This document shows positions 1 through 9,511 of a stretch of DNA of 64,000 bases, piece after piece. Positions within the stretch are counted from its first letter, which is position 1, and every line of letters begins with the position of its first letter. Made by a program: the position numbers and the translations under genes. Source of the DNA: Sva-07 sp963743825 (GTDB lineage: Bacteria; Actinomycetota; Acidimicrobiia; Acidimicrobiales; Ilumatobacteraceae); NCBI GenBank assembly GCA_963743825.1, contig CAVURC010000010.1, positions 248,001-312,000 of the forward strand. The letters run 5' to 3'. A model generated the notes under the pieces. That model was given only the letters and a program-made list of their open reading frames with translations, had not been told where the DNA came from and did no database searches.

Positions 1-754
1 TTCCAGGTCGTCGAACCGATCACCCGCACCGTGACGGATCCAACCGATCTTCTGGGCGGTGAGCTCCGCTGTGCTCGTACCGAAGCTGGCCGGGCCGAGC
101 TTGCCTGAACTGTTGTTGAAGTTGAGGCTGACGATGTCGGCCTCGCGGCCGGCGATACCCAGCACCCGCTTGGCTCCCCCGCCGATCATGATCGGTGGGA
201 GTGCCGGTCGGAACCTTCGGGACTCCTTCGAATCCGCTGGCGTTGACGTGGGTCCCGTGGACGTCGAGCTCGCCGTCGGCAAAGTGGGCCCGGATCAATC
301 CGATCGTCTCCTCCATGCGATCTATGCGAACTCCGGCGGTGTCCCACTGGACGCCCATCGCTTCGTACTCGCCCTGCAGCCAGCCGGCGCCGATGCCGAT
401 CTCGAGTCGACCCTCGGCGAAGAACGCCAGGGTTGCCAGTTCCTTCGCGAACATGACGGGCTGGCGGTAGTCGGTACAGAACACCCGGGATCCGATGGTG
501 ATCGTGCTGGTCGCCTCGAGGGCAACGGCCATCGCCGGGACGGCAGCAACGTCCTGAACCGGATGGCCCATGGCCGTCAAGGCCGGTCCCGGGCCGAGGA
601 CATGATCGGCGACGCTGAACGTGCTGAAACCCAAGGCTTCGGCGTGACGGGCCTGGTCACGCCATGCCTGGGGGCTGGCAGCGTTGTAGCACTGCAGCCC
701 GAAACGGAACGGACGCGTCAGTCGACCGCCACCGTTCTCTCGATGATCCTGCAC
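1..754 (-). CDS. LLM-class (luciferase-like) flavin/F420-dependent oxidoreductase, partial, frameshifted
   Basis: The first 190 residues match the bacterial luciferase-like monooxygenase fold: an N-terminal FGLQCYNAASP strand, a TFSVADHV segment, and the family signature GRLEIGIGAGWLQGEYEAMG near residues 110-135. Such enzymes use FMNH2 or F420 to oxidise or reduce small organic substrates in the cytosol. The reading frame breaks near position 195-205; the other frame then gives PPIMIGGGAKRVLGIAGREA, the normal continuation, which runs off the left edge, so the 3' end is missing. It is divergent from the molybdopterin oxidoreductase at 848, with a repeat-rich gap between. The GTG at 754 is the start used; a start a few codons later is possible. 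Family is secure; cofactor and substrate are unknown. Confidence 0.8.
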
Positions 755-847
755 CCGGTACCCCCTGTTGCTCGTCGTCTGCTGCGTTGGGAAACTAGCC
801 CACGAGTTAGTTTACGAACGTACGGAAACTACTGGAGGCGTCAGCGT
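755..847. promoter_or_regulatory. Divergent regulatory region with three AAACTA/TAGTTT half-sites
   Basis: The gap between the divergent flavin oxidoreductase and molybdopterin oxidoreductase holds AAACTA at 792-797, TAGTTT at 808-813 and AAACTA at 826-831, giving two nested inverted repeats. The right-hand pair is flanked by ACG/CGG and spans about 24 bases, a size typical of TetR-type operators. A good ribosome binding site, GGAGG at 834-838, lies 9 bases before the ATG at 848. A repressor acting on both genes is inferred; no regulator gene is adjacent. Confidence 0.45.
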
Positions 848-2965
848 ATGGCATCCACCCCACCCACTGCTGACCTGGAGACCAAGGCGACGTTCTGTCG
901 TGTCTGCCACGCCAGTTGTCCCATGGAGGTCGACGTCGTCGACAACCGTGTCGTCGCCGTACGCGGCGTACTCGACGATCCGCTGTTCGAGGGATACACC
1001 TGCATCAAGGGTCGCCAGCTCCCCGACCAGATGGCCGACCCGAACCGATTGCGGGCCCCGCTGCGGCGGCGACCCGACGGCACGTTCGAGCAGGTCGACA
1101 GCGCCGATGCCCTCGATGAGATCGCCGCCGAACTCCGCCGCATCATCGACACGTACGGTCCGCGCGCCGTCGCCTCGATACACCGGCACCGGCGGGTACC
1201 AGAACTCGGTCGCGGTCCCGGCCGCTCGGGCCTTCCATCAGGGGCTCGACTCGGTTTCGTTCTACACGTCGGTCACGATCGACCAGCCGGCGAAGGGGCT
1301 CGCGGGTCTACGCTCGGGGCGTGGGAGGCGGGTGTCACAACTTCACCGACTCCGACGTCCACATCGCGATCGGCTACGACCCCGATGGTGTCGTCGTCAC
1401 GGCCCGAGTTCGGCGGGCTGCAGGCCAACCCGTTCGTCGTAGTGCGGCGTCGCAAGGCCGAGGGTGAGCTGGTCGTGATCGATCCCCGACGGACCGAGAT
1501 GGCGTCGTTTGCCGACATCCATCTCCAGGTCGCCGCCGGCGAGGACCCCACGCTGCTCGCCGGGATGATCAGGATCGTCCTCGAGGAAGGCCTGCAGGAT
1601 CATGCAAGTTCTGTGAGCGTTGGGTCAGCCAGTCGACGACTCGCCGACCGTCGGTCGAGGAGTTCACCCTCGACGTCGTCGCCGGGCGGTGCCGAGATGC
1701 TCGATGCCGACGACATCGTGGCCGCCACCCGCATGTTCGCGGCCGGGCACGCGGCACGGCCGGCACGGGTACCGGCCCGACGTGGCGTCGCGATCGGGCC
1801 TGACCGAACACCTCGTCGTCGTGCTCAACACCGATCCTCGGCCGAGTGACACCGCGAAGGCGATCTGATCGAGAACGGGCTGCTTCTGGCTCTCGGACAC
1901 CCCCACCAGCGCCAGGTCGTGCACCCCGCACGCCCGCCAACGGCCCGCCGTCGCGTATCCGCGATCTCCGCCGCTATCGAGGTAGATACCGACCGCCGCG
2001 TTCGCCGGAGGAGATCCTCACCCCCGGCGAGGGTCTATTCGGGCGTTGATCGTGAGCGGCGGCAACCCCGCCGTGCCTTCCCCGACCAGGAGCTCACGCT
2101 CGAGGCGCTCGCCGATCTCAAGCTGCTCGTGGTGATCGACCACCGGATGACACCGACCGCCGGTTCGCCCACTACGTGATCGCGCCGACCCTGTCGCTCG
2201 ACCGCGCCGATGTGCCACGCCTCATGGACCGCTGGTTCCACCAGCCCTACACGGACTACACCGAGCCGGTCGTCGAGCGTGACGGTGACGTGCTTCGACG
2301 AATGGGAGGTGTTCTCGGAACTGGCGTCACGGCTCGGCGGCGCCCTGCCGCTTCCCGGCGGGTCGCCGACATGACCACCGCGCCCGGACACCGACGAGAT
2401 CATCGACCGCTCCTATGCCGGATCACGTATGCCGCTCGATCAGGTACGGCGGCCTTCGCCAGGTTCACCCCGAACTGAAACGGTGGTCCAGGCCACCGAC
2501 AAGGGCGCCACCGCACGGTTCACTCCGGCCCCCGCCATTTGATGGCGGAGCTGGCCACGGTGCTGCGCAGGACTCCGGGGTGTTCGGCAGCGCCGACCCG
2601 CTCATTACCGTTCCGGCTCGTCGAGTCGCCGGTTGAGAGCACGTCCTCAACTCGACCCCGGCGCCGAACTCCCCGGCCTGGCGAAGAAGGGGACAACACA
2701 ACCCGGCCTACATGAACCCCGACGATGTTCGCGACCTGCGACTCGAAGCGGGTGACCTCGTCGAGATCCGCTCGCCAGGCACGCGCCGCCGTCGTCGGTG
2801 TCGTCGAACCTGCCGACGACGTCAAGCGGGGGGTCATCTCCATGGCGCACTCGTCGGGCGGCACCTCACTCACCGACGAGAAGGTGCGTGACATCGGCAC
2901 GCCCGCCAGCCGACTCGTCTCCGCCGATGCCGGTCAGCGACCCGGTCACCGGCATGGTGGTCTAA
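848..2965 (+). CDS. Molybdopterin-dependent oxidoreductase, heavily frameshifted
   Basis: The N-terminus has the Fe4S4 motif of the bis-MGD formate dehydrogenase/nitrate reductase family: CRVCHASC at residues 17-24 and YTCIKGR near 58. Across three frames the rest of the catalytic subunit can be pieced together: GGYQNSVAVPAARAFHQG, SFYTSVTIDQPAKGL, HNFTDSDVHIAIGY, VVIDPRRTEMASFADIHLQV, and a C-terminal molybdopterin-dinucleotide-binding segment (NPDDVRDLRLEAGDLVEIRS, later VKRGVISMAHSSGG). At least six frame changes are needed, most between 1180 and 2700. Expected length is about 705 residues, normal for the family. It lies directly upstream of a Rieske oxygenase on the same strand. Either a decayed gene or one in a badly sequenced stretch; substrate unknown. 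Confidence 0.75.
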
Positions 2966-3004
2966 GCGCCATCCCCGTCGCTGTCGCACGGCCGAGGAGC
3001 CGGC

Positions 3005-4255
3005 ATGACCATCCACGAAGCACCACCGTCCGGACAGTTCCCACAACCGGCTGAGCGCGATCACCTCGGCACCCCATGGGAGAACGACTGGCACGAGGTT
3101 GCCGGTCGGCTACTCACCCACCTCGACGAGGACACGACCGACTCGCTCGACGGCACGTTCGCCGTGGCGATCGACAACTACCTCGACCCCCGACGTTCGG
3201 AGGCACGCGAGGTCGACGTCCTGTTCCGCAGCAGCCCGGTGGTCGCTGCACTGACTGCCCACCTGCCGAACCCCGGTTCGTACCGCGCGATCGACATCGC
3301 CGGCGTCCCGGTCCTCACGGTCCGCCAGGGGGATGGCGGCGTTCGAGCGTTCATCAACGCCTGCCGTCACCGTGGAGCGCTCGTCGTCGCCGATGGATGC
3401 GGACAGGCCCGCCGCTTCACCTGCCCGTATCACGCGTGGAGCTACGACGACGAGGGTGCGCCTCGTCGGGATCTCCGGTCGCCAGAAGTTCGGCGACGTC
3501 GACACCGAGACCCACGGGTTGACCGAACTGCCCTGCGAGGAGCGCAGCGGCATGATCTTCGCCGTGCTCCAACCCGACGGCGCGCTCGACCTCGATGCAT
3601 GGCTGGGGAGCTACGAAGGCGCCCTCGACTCACTCGGGCTCGCCGACATGGAACTGCTCGACGAGCGATCACTCGTCGGACCCAACTGGAAGATCGCGTT
3701 CGACGGCTACGTCGACGGCTACCACCTCGACATCCTCCATCGCGACACACTCGGTGTCGACGTGATGGGCAATGTCATGACCTGGGACGCGTGGGGCCCG
3801 CACCAACGTGTCGCCTTCGCCCGGCGGGTCACACACGAACTCCGCGACATCCCCTCGGCCGAGTGGGCTGCCGCGAAGTACGTCGGCTTCGTGCACACGG
3901 TGTTCCCGCACGTGTCGGTCGCCGGCAACGGTGGCCGCGGCGACGATGGTCAGCCAGCTGATCCCAGGGCCGACTCCCGACCGGTCACGGACCATCCAGA
4001 CCCACGTGATCGCGAAGAACGCCTCAGAGGACGAGCGCGCTGCCGACGATCAAGCGGGCCGACTTCCTCGAATGGGTCGTCAACGAAGAGGACTACAAGA
4101 CCGGCCTCGGCATCCAGTCGGCGCTGGCGTCGGGCGCCAACACCGAGTTCGTCTTCGGGCGCAACGAGCCCGGCAACCAGATGTTCCACCGGTGGGTCGA
4201 CGAACTGATCGGCACCACCCCCGTCGCCGACCCGAAAGTCACAAAAGGGGTCTGA
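3005..4255 (+). CDS. Rieske non-heme iron oxygenase, alpha subunit (frameshifted)
   Basis: Contains the Rieske [2Fe-2S] motif with C120, H122, C140 and H143 (ACRHRGA and TCPYHAW), followed in another frame by the mononuclear iron site DGYHLDILH, the His-x4-His pattern of ring-hydroxylating and related oxygenases. Such enzymes take electrons from a ferredoxin or reductase and hydroxylate aromatic or alicyclic substrates. Three frame changes are needed, near 3455, 3940 and 4035; the first two are repaired by removing one T that follows GG. It is 39 bases after the molybdopterin gene and 34 before the CMD-like gene, so a three-gene transcript is likely. The last codons and the TGA at 4253-4255 lie inside an inverted repeat. 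Confidence 0.85.
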
Positions 4256-4265
4256 CCCCTGTGAC
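4238..4265. terminator. Inverted repeat over the Rieske stop codon
   Basis: GTCAC at 4238-4242 pairs with GTGAC at 4261-4265, and AGGGGTC with GACCCCT inside it around a single T. The inner core AAAAGGGGTC/GACCCC resembles a palindrome common near REP-associated transposases in many bacteria. There is no T tract, so it may be a REP-like element or an attenuator between the Rieske and CMD-like genes rather than a standard terminator. Confidence 0.5.
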
Positions 4266-4289
4266 CGTGCGTAGAAGAATGGAGTCCTG

Positions 4290-4797
4290 ATGGCCCGTGT
4301 CGACGTTCCCGAAGGTGACGGCCTCGAAGCGAAGCGGATCTGGCAGCTCGCACCCCATCTCGGCAAAGCAATGGGCGCCATGGGCGAGGCCGTCTATGTG
4401 CAGTCGAGCCTGCCTGTGCGCGAACGCGAGGTCGCCCGGATGCGCATCGCCCAGCTCAACGAGTGTCACGTTTGACTGAACACGCGAGCTGCATCGGCGA
4501 TGCAGCAGGGATTGACCGACGAGCTCTACCAGCACGTCCACCAGTACTACGACCACCCCGACTTCACGCCCCGTGAGCGCCTCGCAGCCGAGTTCGCCGA
4601 GCAGTATGCAATCGACCACCGCGGCATCGACGACGCGATGTGGGCGCGGTATGAGCGAACACTTCAGCGACGTCGAGCTCCTCGAACTCACGATCACGTG
4701 CGGCTTCTGTGTGGGGATGGGTCGGGCGTACCAGGTGCTCGACATCGCAGTGGACTTCGACGTGTTGTGGAGCCGGGAACCACCCGCCGTTCAGTGA
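4290..4797 (+). CDS. Carboxymuconolactone decarboxylase/AhpD-like protein with in-frame TGA (possible selenoprotein), one frameshift
   Basis: The protein starts MARVDVPEGDG and has the CMD-family helix REREVARMRIAQLNECHV, followed by TGA at 4473-4475 and then, in the same frame, LNTRAASAMQQGLTDELYQH. In relatives the residue at the TGA is the second cysteine of the CxxC redox pair (ECHVCLNTRA), so this reads CxxU if TGA is decoded as selenocysteine. A perfect 8-bp hairpin begins 12 bases after the TGA. Further on a frameshift near 4650 (one extra T after CGG) is needed to reach the C-terminal segment SDVELLELTITCGFCVGMGR. CMD/AhpD proteins act as peroxidase partners or decarboxylases. It overlaps the convergent ABM gene by 7 bases. 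Alternative: a C-to-A base error turning TGC into TGA. Confidence 0.75.
4488..4506 (+). promoter_or_regulatory. bSECIS-like hairpin downstream of in-frame TGA
   Basis: GCTGCATC at 4488-4495 pairs perfectly with GATGCAGC at 4499-4506 around a GGC loop. It starts 12 bases after the TGA at 4473-4475. Bacterial selenocysteine insertion elements are short hairpins directly 3' of the UGA with a small apical loop carrying G in its first two positions, and the E. coli fdhF element has a similar offset (about 11 bases), so position, stem and loop all fit. The arms lie within codons for AASAMQ, so coding constraint could produce part of the symmetry by chance. Confidence 0.5.
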
Positions 4798-5198
4798 CCG
4801 ACGGCGTGCCACCAATCGGCGATCACGGCGGCGAAACGATCGGAATAGGCGACCGTGAGGGCATCGGCATCAGGCAGTGCCGGCTGCATCTCTGTCGGGG
4901 GCAGGGCGCTGGCGTTCGGAACCGGGTCGACCCATTCGAGCCGCAGACTCTCGATCATCTGTCCCAGTTGAGGCGACGCAACCTCGTGATGGTCGCTCGT
5001 CTGATGAGCGATGAACGCCCGGTGATCGTCGAACGCCAACAGTGTGTAGTAGGTCCGCGGCGTAGCCCCACGCCAGTACTCGTAGTGGCGCACCCCGGTC
5101 TCGGTTGCATGGGTCCGTTCGTAGAGCGTCCGGGCCACGGCTTCGAACTCGGCTTCCGAACCCTGTCGAACGGTGATGTGGGCAAGGATCGTCGCCAT
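4791..5198 (-). CDS. Antibiotic biosynthesis monooxygenase (ABM) domain protein
   Basis: A 135-residue protein starting MATILAHITVRQGSEAEFEA, the typical first strand and helix of the ferredoxin-like ABM fold, followed by HYEYWRG and TYYTLLAFDDHRAFIAHQTSDHH. Members are small cytosolic dimers that act as quinone-forming monooxygenases, haem-degrading enzymes or unknown-function partners. The C-terminal 40 residues extend past the core fold. Its stop overlaps the convergent CMD-like gene by 7 bases. A second, unrelated-looking ABM protein is at 9164. The reading frame is intact, unlike its neighbours. Confidence 0.75.
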   Translation of the reverse strand: MATILAHITVRQGSEAEFEAVARTLYERTHATETGVRHYEYWRGATPRTYYTLLAFDDHRAFIAHQTSDHHEVASPQLGQMIESLRLEWVDPVPNASALPPTEMQPALPDADALTVAYSDRFAAVIADWWHAVGH

Positions 5199-5219
5199 CG
5201 ACCGATGGTAGCGAGCAGC

Positions 5220-5310
5220 CGATGAGCGTCGACGACGTGGACACGCTCGACCTCGCGCTCCGCCAATACGACCGCGATGGAGCGGCCGAATGCCGGCCCT
5301 TCGCTCATCG
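5220..5310. repeat. Region bounded by inverted CGATGAGC/GCTCATCG
   Basis: CGATGAGC at 5220-5227 and GCTCATCG at 5303-5310 are exact inverted repeats and the same 8-mer that forms the outer arms of the 40-base hairpins at 17168 and 61168. Here the arms are 75 bases apart. The stretch lies between the ABM gene start and the end of the SDR gene and has no convincing gene; a 30-codon minus-strand frame beginning MSEGPAFGRSIAVV is too short to judge. Confidence 0.4.
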
Positions 5311-5320
5311 CTGGGGAGGC

Positions 5321-6121
5321 TCAGCCGCCCGATGCGGTCCGTTCCGGATAGGCGCCCTTGGGGAGGGCGCTGATCGGGCCCTGCAGGATCATGCCACCAT
5401 CGACATACAGGCACTCGCCGGTGATGTACGCCGCGGCCGGCGACGCCAGGAACACCGCCGCGTTCGCGACGTCGCTGGGCCGGCCCGGGTACGGCAACGG
5501 GACGCCCGCCATGTCGTTGCCGACCCGTTCGTCGTAGGTGGCCTCCCATCCCTCGGTGCGGAACGCGCCGGGGCAACACAGTTCACACGCACCTTCGGAC
5601 CCCACTCGAACGCGAGCGTTCGGCTCAACTCGACAACGCCTGCTCGTGCCGCGGAGCTGTGGGCGATGCCGGGCATGCCCCGGCCGACGAGGGCGACGAT
5701 CTGCACGATGTTGCCGCCGTCGGCGTCGAGCATCTGGTTGCCGAACACCTGGGTCATCGTCCAGGTGCCGTTGAGGTTGAGATCGATGACGCTGCGCCAA
5801 CCGTTCGGGCTGTAGTCACGGGCCTTCTGCGGGAACTGCCCGCCCGCATTGTTGATCAGGATGTCGACCTGATGGCGACCGGCGAGCGACTCGACAGTGC
5901 TCGCGATTACGGATGTCCACCACGTCGACATCGACCGGGTTGCCGGTCCGCGCACCGATCTCGGCTGCCGCGACTCGAGTCGTTCACTCGGTGCGAGCAG
6001 CGATGACCAACGGACGCACCCGCCGATGACGAGACCCTCGGCGATCGCTCGCCCAAGGCCGGTGCCACCACCGGTGACGAGGGCAGTCCGACCGGTGAGG
6101 AGGTCGACGCGAACGGGCTCG

Positions 6122-6122
<1 letters not shown>
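5321..6122 (-). CDS. Atypical SDR-family oxidoreductase (dienoyl-CoA reductase/citronellol dehydrogenase-like), frameshifted
   Basis: Pieces in different frames give an SDR: TGRTALVTGGGTGLGRAIAEG (Rossmann TGxxxGxG) near 6090-6030, then VDILINNAGGQFPQKARDYS and WRSVIDLNLNGTWTMTQVFG, then GECLYVDGGMILQG at the C-terminus. The usual YxxxK catalytic pair is replaced by HSSAAR in the segment GMPGIAHSSAARAGVVELSR. That replacement is seen in SDRs related to 2,4-dienoyl-CoA reductases and citronellol-type dehydrogenases and is not caused by the frameshifts, because it lies within a clean stretch. Frame changes are needed near 6000, 5930 and 5580. The start is uncertain; it abuts or overlaps the end of the LivF-like gene. 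NADPH-dependent reduction of an unsaturated acyl-CoA is a reasonable guess. Confidence 0.75.
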
Positions 6123-6852
<730 letters not shown>

Positions 6853-6860
<8 letters not shown>

Positions 6861-7706
6861 TGCCGGCCTCCGATGCGATGGTTGCTGTTGTCACGGGTTC
6901 TGCGACGGTGTCGGCCGGCCGATTGACGGCGGCTCCCGCCTCGGCCTGCGCCTCGCCGGCCGATTCGCCGAGGTAGGCGGCAATCACCGCCGGGTCGGCT
7001 CGAACCTGAGCCGGCGTGCCGTGGGCGATCACCCGACCGAAGTCGAGGACGTAGATGTAGTCGCAGACGTTGAGCACCAGCCCCATGTCGTGATCGATCA
7101 GGAACAGGCTGACGTCGAGGTCGAGAAAGCTGCGAAGGTGCGCACCCAGCAACTGGCTCTCCTGTGTGTCGAGACCGGCAGCCGGCTCGTCGAGCAGGAG
7201 CAGTTTCGGTTTGGCTGCAAGTGCCCGAGCGACGCCGACCAGCTTGCGTTGACCATGACTGAGGTCACTCGGGTGCTTGTCTGCCAGTTCACGCAGCCCC
7301 ATCGCATCGAGGGCGACGTCGATCTGCTCCAGGGCGACCCCCCTGCCTCGACTCGGCATCACGATGTCGGTCAGGAACGAGTACCAGGTCGGCCGGTCGG
7401 CGGCGACGAGCAGGTTGTCACGGACGGTCAGATCTTCGAAGAGCTCCAGCGACTGGAAGGTCCTGACCAGGCCCACTTGGCACGGGCATCAGGCCGCTGG
7501 CCGGCGAGGTCGACCCCGTCGAAGCTGACGAACCCACCGCTGATCGGAGTGAAGCCGGTGATCGCGTCGATGAAGGTGGTCTTGCCCGCACCGTTCGGCC
7601 CGATGAGGCCGACCAGCTTGCCGGCCTCGCATTCGAGGTCGATCTCGTCGTTCGCATTGAGCCCGCCGTATGTGACTGTCAGGCCCTTGGCCTCGAGCAG
7701 TGCCAT
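6853..7706 (-). CDS. livG: Branched-chain amino acid-type ABC transporter ATPase LivG, one frameshift
   Basis: Begins MALLEAKGLTVTYGGLNAND with Walker A GPNGAGKTTFIDAITG near residues 36-51. After a frameshift near 7475 (AAGTGGG where AAGGTGGG is expected, a lost G) it continues VGLVRTFQSLELFEDLTVRD, signature LSHGQRKLVGVARALA, Walker B LLLLDEPAAGLD and IDHDMGLVLNVCDYIYVLDFG. The C-terminus carries an acidic, alanine-rich extension of about 35 residues (AGEAQAEAGAAV) beyond the usual LivG length. It is the ATPase partner of LivF, which overlaps it downstream. A small membrane-type gene precedes it where livM might be expected. Confidence 0.88.
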
Positions 7707-7707
7707 G

Positions 7708-7973
7708 TCAGTTTCCCCTTACTGGAGTCGGAATGGTGGTGGCGATCATGGGAGGTTCTGGCGGTGGTTCCGAGGCGGGAGCTTCGTGCCCGCCTCGGAC
7801 CTCCACGTAGATGTTTCGGGCCGTCAGCGCGAGGAACGCTCCGAGGATCGCCTGGCCGGACTTCACGATCCAGTTCCAGGTGTCCAGTCGAACGACTCCG
7901 GCGCCACACCGCGGATGTCGCTGACACCGGCGTTGTCGATCAGCACGCCCTTACCGTAGAAATCGAACATCAT
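7708..7973 (-). CDS. Small hypothetical protein with one predicted membrane segment, frameshifted
   Basis: A conceptual protein of about 88 residues: MMFDFYGKGVLIDNAGVSDI, then after a frame change near 7885 WNWIVKSGQAILGAFLALTA, NIYVEVRGGHEAPASEPP and a proline-rich tail ending PTPVRGN. The segment SGQAILGAFLALTA is the only hydrophobic stretch and could span the membrane or form an amphipathic anchor. It ends 2 bases before livG and starts 9 bases after the dehydrogenase, so it appears to be in the same transcript. I do not recognise the family; it could also be a decayed permease end. Confidence 0.45.
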
Positions 7974-7981
7974 TGTCGTCC

Positions 7982-9023
7982 CTACTTCTGGCTGGCCGGA
8001 TCGACAAGCACCTTGATCTGGCGGCTGGTGCCACTGGCCAGGTCGACGAGTGCCGCCTCGAGTTCGTCGAGTCCGACCGTCGCGGTGTGTAACGGCTCGA
8101 CCACCACGCGACCGTCGGCGATCATGCCCATCGACATCTCGAACTCCTCGTGCAGATAGGCGAGCGACGACGTCACCGAGATCTCCTTGACCAACCAGGC
8201 GCCGGGAGAGATCGGAGCGTCGCCCTCGGCGAGACCGATCAGACACATCGACCCGCCACGTCGGGCGAGGTCGACGGCGGATTGCACGGCGAACGGGCGA
8301 CCGACGCACTCGTAGACGATGTCGGCGCCGAGCCCGTGCGTGAGTTCCCTGATCAACTGATTTGCCTCGTCGCCCGGCGAGACTGCGTGATGGGCGCCGA
8401 GCGACACAGCGAGCTCACGACGCTCCGCGCTCGGCTCGATGACGATCACGCGTCCTGCTCCCGCGGCGCGCACCCACTGCATCGCGCCGAGCCCGATCGG
8501 GCCAGCACCCTGGATCACGGCAATGTCGCCGAGCCTCAGGTTGCTGTTGCGAACCGCGTGGAATGCCACGGTGGTCGGTTCGACCTGGGCCGCCTGCTCG
8601 TCGCTCAATCCCGGATCGGTCTTCACGACTCGGCTCGCCGCGACTGCGATCTGGGGTGCGAAGCCTACCGTGCGGCGGTGCCAGCGCGTCGCGGCCGAGT
8701 ACGGACAGGAACGAGACCTCACATCGGTCGGCCTGACCACGGCGACAGGCGGTGCACTGTCCGCACGACGGAGCGACCGCAACGACGACGCGGTCACCCT
8801 CGGTCAACGACTTCACGTCGGCGCCCACCGCCGACACGGTGCCCGCCCACTCGTGCCCACAGATCGCAGGATTGTAGGGCCGGCCCGACTGGTAGGCGTG
8901 GATGTCGGTGCCGCAGATCCCGCAGAACGCGATGTCGACCACGACCCCGGCCGCGGCGGGCGTCGGGCTCGGGAACTCGACGAGGTCGAGACGCCCTTCA
9001 CCCGTGATCAATGCTGCGTACAT
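7982..9023 (-). CDS. Zinc-dependent alcohol dehydrogenase (MDR family), one frameshift
   Basis: Zn-type medium-chain dehydrogenase. Catalytic zinc ligands are in FCGICGTDIHAY and ICGHEWAG; the structural zinc lobe is CGQCTACRRGQADRC near residues 108-122. The Rossmann NAD(P) site follows a frame change near 8680: VIQGAGPIGLGAMQWVRAAG, with GADIVYECVGRPFAV further on. Removing one T in CACGGTAGGC restores the frame (PPHGGFAPQ). The closest overall style is 2,3-butanediol/sorbitol dehydrogenase-like. Such enzymes oxidise secondary alcohols to ketones in the cytosol. It is first in the minus-strand run dehydrogenase - small protein - livG - livF - SDR, suggesting that substrate uptake and oxidation are co-expressed. 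Length of about 347 is standard. Confidence 0.87.
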
Positions 9024-9163
9024 GGCACGCCTCCCGCGCGCTCCGCTCCTGATACCGCTGTGTCACGTTGCCATACTGACCACGACCGCTCGGTGCAGAC
9101 GAACCGTCCGTGCCGCGAGACCCACCCAACGCCCGCATCGCGGGCTCCATCAGAGGAGTACCA

Positions 9164-9511
9164 ATGAGTCTGATCGCCGTCGATGCCATCATCACCATCG
9201 CCGACCCGTCCAAGCGTCAGGAACTGATCGAGCGCACCGCACCGATCCAGCAGGCGACGCGCGACGACGAGCCCGGCTGCCTCATCTACTGCTTCGCCGC
9301 CGACCCGTGCCGGGACGACATCATCCAGGCCTATGAACTGTGGGAGTCCGCCGAGGACCTTGCTGCTCACCTCGTCCACCCCAACTACTTCACGATGCGC
9401 GCGACCCTCGGCGAAGGAGGTCTCGTGGGTGCCGTCGCCAACAAGCATCGCATCGACGCCACCGCACCGGTGTACGGCCCGGACCGGGTGGCGACCGCGT
9501 CGTTCGAGTGA
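9164..9511 (+). CDS. Antibiotic biosynthesis monooxygenase (ABM) domain protein
   Basis: A 115-residue protein, MSLIAVDAIITIADPSKRQE, with the ABM-like pattern GCLIYCFAADPCRDDIIQAY, ELWESAEDLAAHLVHPNYFT. The E-W-x-S-x-E-D-L-A-x-H pattern is characteristic. The start is fixed by AGAGGAG at 9152-9158, five bases before the ATG. Its stop overlaps the GTG of the HAD phosphatase gene. The 140-base gap upstream separates it from the divergent alcohol dehydrogenase and must hold both promoters. First gene of a plus-strand group with HAD, Rieske oxygenase and a small protein; the role could be oxidation of a Rieske product. Confidence 0.8.
   Translation: MSLIAVDAIITIADPSKRQELIERTAPIQQATRDDEPGCLIYCFAADPCRDDIIQAYELWESAEDLAAHLVHPNYFTMRATLGEGGLVGAVANKHRIDATAPVYGPDRVATASFE

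Noticed and set aside
59..1849. Long plus-strand open frame of nearly 600 codons at the left end
   Set aside because: Its first 260 codons read the complement of the flavin oxidoreductase and have no domain; only the part from 848 onward is a real gene start, and it then loses the molybdopterin-enzyme frame.
848..2965. Selenocysteine in the molybdopterin oxidoreductase (as in formate dehydrogenase H)
   Set aside because: The breaks are frameshifts rather than single in-frame TGA codons, and the region where Sec or Cys would ligate molybdenum reads differently (SVTIDQPAKGL), so there is no supportable Sec site.
5208..5320. Short minus-strand frame (MSEGPAFGRSIAVV) between the ABM and SDR genes
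   Set aside because: Only about 30 codons can be read before the pattern is lost, and no homologous motif is recognised; treated as intergenic.
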